A stretch of DNA of 10,473 bases from an uncultured Sphingomonadales bacterium. GTDB taxonomy: Bacteria; Pseudomonadota; Alphaproteobacteria; Sphingomonadales; Sphingomonadaceae. The stretch lies in the NCBI GenBank assembly GCA_903868655.1, contig CAIPWG010000447.1:1-10473 (forward strand). Direction: 5' to 3'. Made by a program: the position numbers and the translations under genes. Below the pieces are notes generated by a model. That model had not been told where the DNA came from. It ran no database searches and worked only from the letters and a program-made list of their open reading frames with translations. This document shows positions 9,784 to 10,473 of the stretch, piece by piece. Position 1 is the first letter of the stretch. Every line of letters begins with the position of its first letter.

Positions 9784-10470
9784 TCAAATGCCCAACCACT
9801 CGAGCGGAGATGGCAGTGCATCGGCGCTGAAATCGACCTGTAGGACGCGTCTCCGGGCAGGTTGCACAGATGCACTGTACGCATGCAGGATCGGCGTGGA
9901 ATACATCCACACGTCGCCCGCCGACGCAAGACACGTTGCAGTCCCGCATTGCGCAACAATGCTTGCAACCTGATCCACCGGAATCTTGCCAAATCTGTGT
10001 GATCCAGGGGCGATAATGAGCGGGCCATTGTCGGTTGGCACGTCATCCAGGTGCACACGCAACGTGATCATGCGGGACAACACATCGAACTTCGGTGCGA
10101 CATGATGCATCCCGGCCTTAATCGACCACGGGCCGAAACCCTGCACCTCCGCACGTGCTTTCACACAAATCGTTCGGTCTTGGTGCCAGCCAAGCGACCA
10201 GTTTGATTTTTTGCTTTTGTCGAAAAGGATTGCTCGCACGGCCCTGGCATTCGCACCCAATGCTTGCTGAGCCAAGTTCCCAATGACGCCAGTGGGCGCA
10301 AGGTATGGACGCAAGCCAGGCATATCGCTCATGCGAACACCAGCCTGATCTGTCGGCTGATCTGCCAGCTCCAGCAAAAGTGCAGCGATCAAGGGTAATG
10401 CCGCTGCCTGAAAAAGCTCTGCGCCGTCATCAACAAGATTGAGGCTGGCTCGATAATTAGCAGTGTGCAT
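9784..10470 (-). CDS. Phytanoyl-CoA dioxygenase (PhyH) family protein, Fe(II)/2-oxoglutarate oxygenase
   Basis: At least 228 residues. The iron-binding facial triad is His96-x-Asp98 in GWHQDRT (94-100) and His196 in ILHAYSAS (194-201); Arg207, eleven residues after His196 as in PhyH proteins, should bind 2-oxoglutarate. DNGPLIIAPGSHRFGKIP (147-164) is the characteristic PhyH loop. All catalytic residues are present, so an active non-heme iron oxygenase is likely; the substrate cannot be told, as family members hydroxylate fatty acyl groups, amino acids, ectoine and natural products. The ATG at 10470 is only three bases from the window edge and the frame stays open, so the true start may lie further out and no ribosome site can be judged. 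By eye the gene is poorer in GC than the core genes to its left (stretches near 50 percent), which may point to different ancestry. Confidence 0.86.
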   Translation of the reverse strand: MHTANYRASLNLVDDGAELFQAAALPLIAALLLELADQPTDQAGVRMSDMPGLRPYLAPTGVIGNLAQQALGANARAVRAILFDKSKKSNWSLGWHQDRTICVKARAEVQGFGPWSIKAGMHHVAPKFDVLSRMITLRVHLDDVPTDNGPLIIAPGSHRFGKIPVDQVASIVAQCGTATCLASAGDVWMYSTPILHAYSASVQPARRRVLQVDFSADALPSPLEWLGI

Positions 10471-10473
10471 CAG

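Overview
The window looks like a piece of chromosome from an alphaproteobacterium, most likely a sphingomonad (Novosphingobium, Sphingopyxis, Blastomonas or Erythrobacter type). This is inferred from the high GC content, the gene order gpmA-purE-purK-folA-ribF-ileS-lspA-DUF3035, the PDEF / PLxxPPDF lipoprotein motif, and a glycine-zipper lipoprotein starting with a VTDPNTG-type mature end. Genus cannot be fixed from reading alone.

Layout. Positions 1-221 (minus) hold the N-terminal part of a glycine-zipper outer-membrane lipoprotein that runs off the left edge. A 179-base divergent intergenic region with a short palindrome follows. Positions 401-1726 (plus) encode a complete CNNM/CorC (TlyC-type) membrane protein ending in a GC-rich hairpin. 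Convergent to it is a long minus-strand block, transcribed from right to left: a 51-residue basic protein (9536-9381), gpmA, purE, purK, folA, ribF, then after a 91-base gap ileS, lspA and a DUF3035 (BamF-like) lipoprotein ending at 1782. A tRNA-Thr(GGT) gene lies on the plus strand at 9661-9735. A phytanoyl-CoA-dioxygenase-like gene on the minus strand (9784-10470) reaches the right edge.

How the genes fit together. The minus block is a tightly packed housekeeping cluster with junctions of the ATGA or TGATG type. It joins glycolysis (GpmA), an early purine step (PurK and PurE), dihydrofolate reduction (FolA), flavin cofactor synthesis (RibF), isoleucyl-tRNA charging (IleS), lipoprotein signal-peptide cleavage (LspA) and a probable LspA substrate. 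The CNNM/CorC gene and the left-edge lipoprotein are separate envelope units. The dioxygenase gene is the only clearly accessory-looking gene and appears lower in GC than the rest.

Novelty. Most of the window is ordinary core genome and I do not see a new defence, mobile or biosynthetic system. The most unusual structural signal is an inverted repeat whose arms are the leader and the CCA/trailer of the tRNA-Thr gene, so the precursor could fold into one long extended acceptor helix. Lesser points are a mismatch in the tRNA anticodon stem, a small basic protein heading the operon, a double start for purE, and tight coupling of lspA to a lipoprotein gene.
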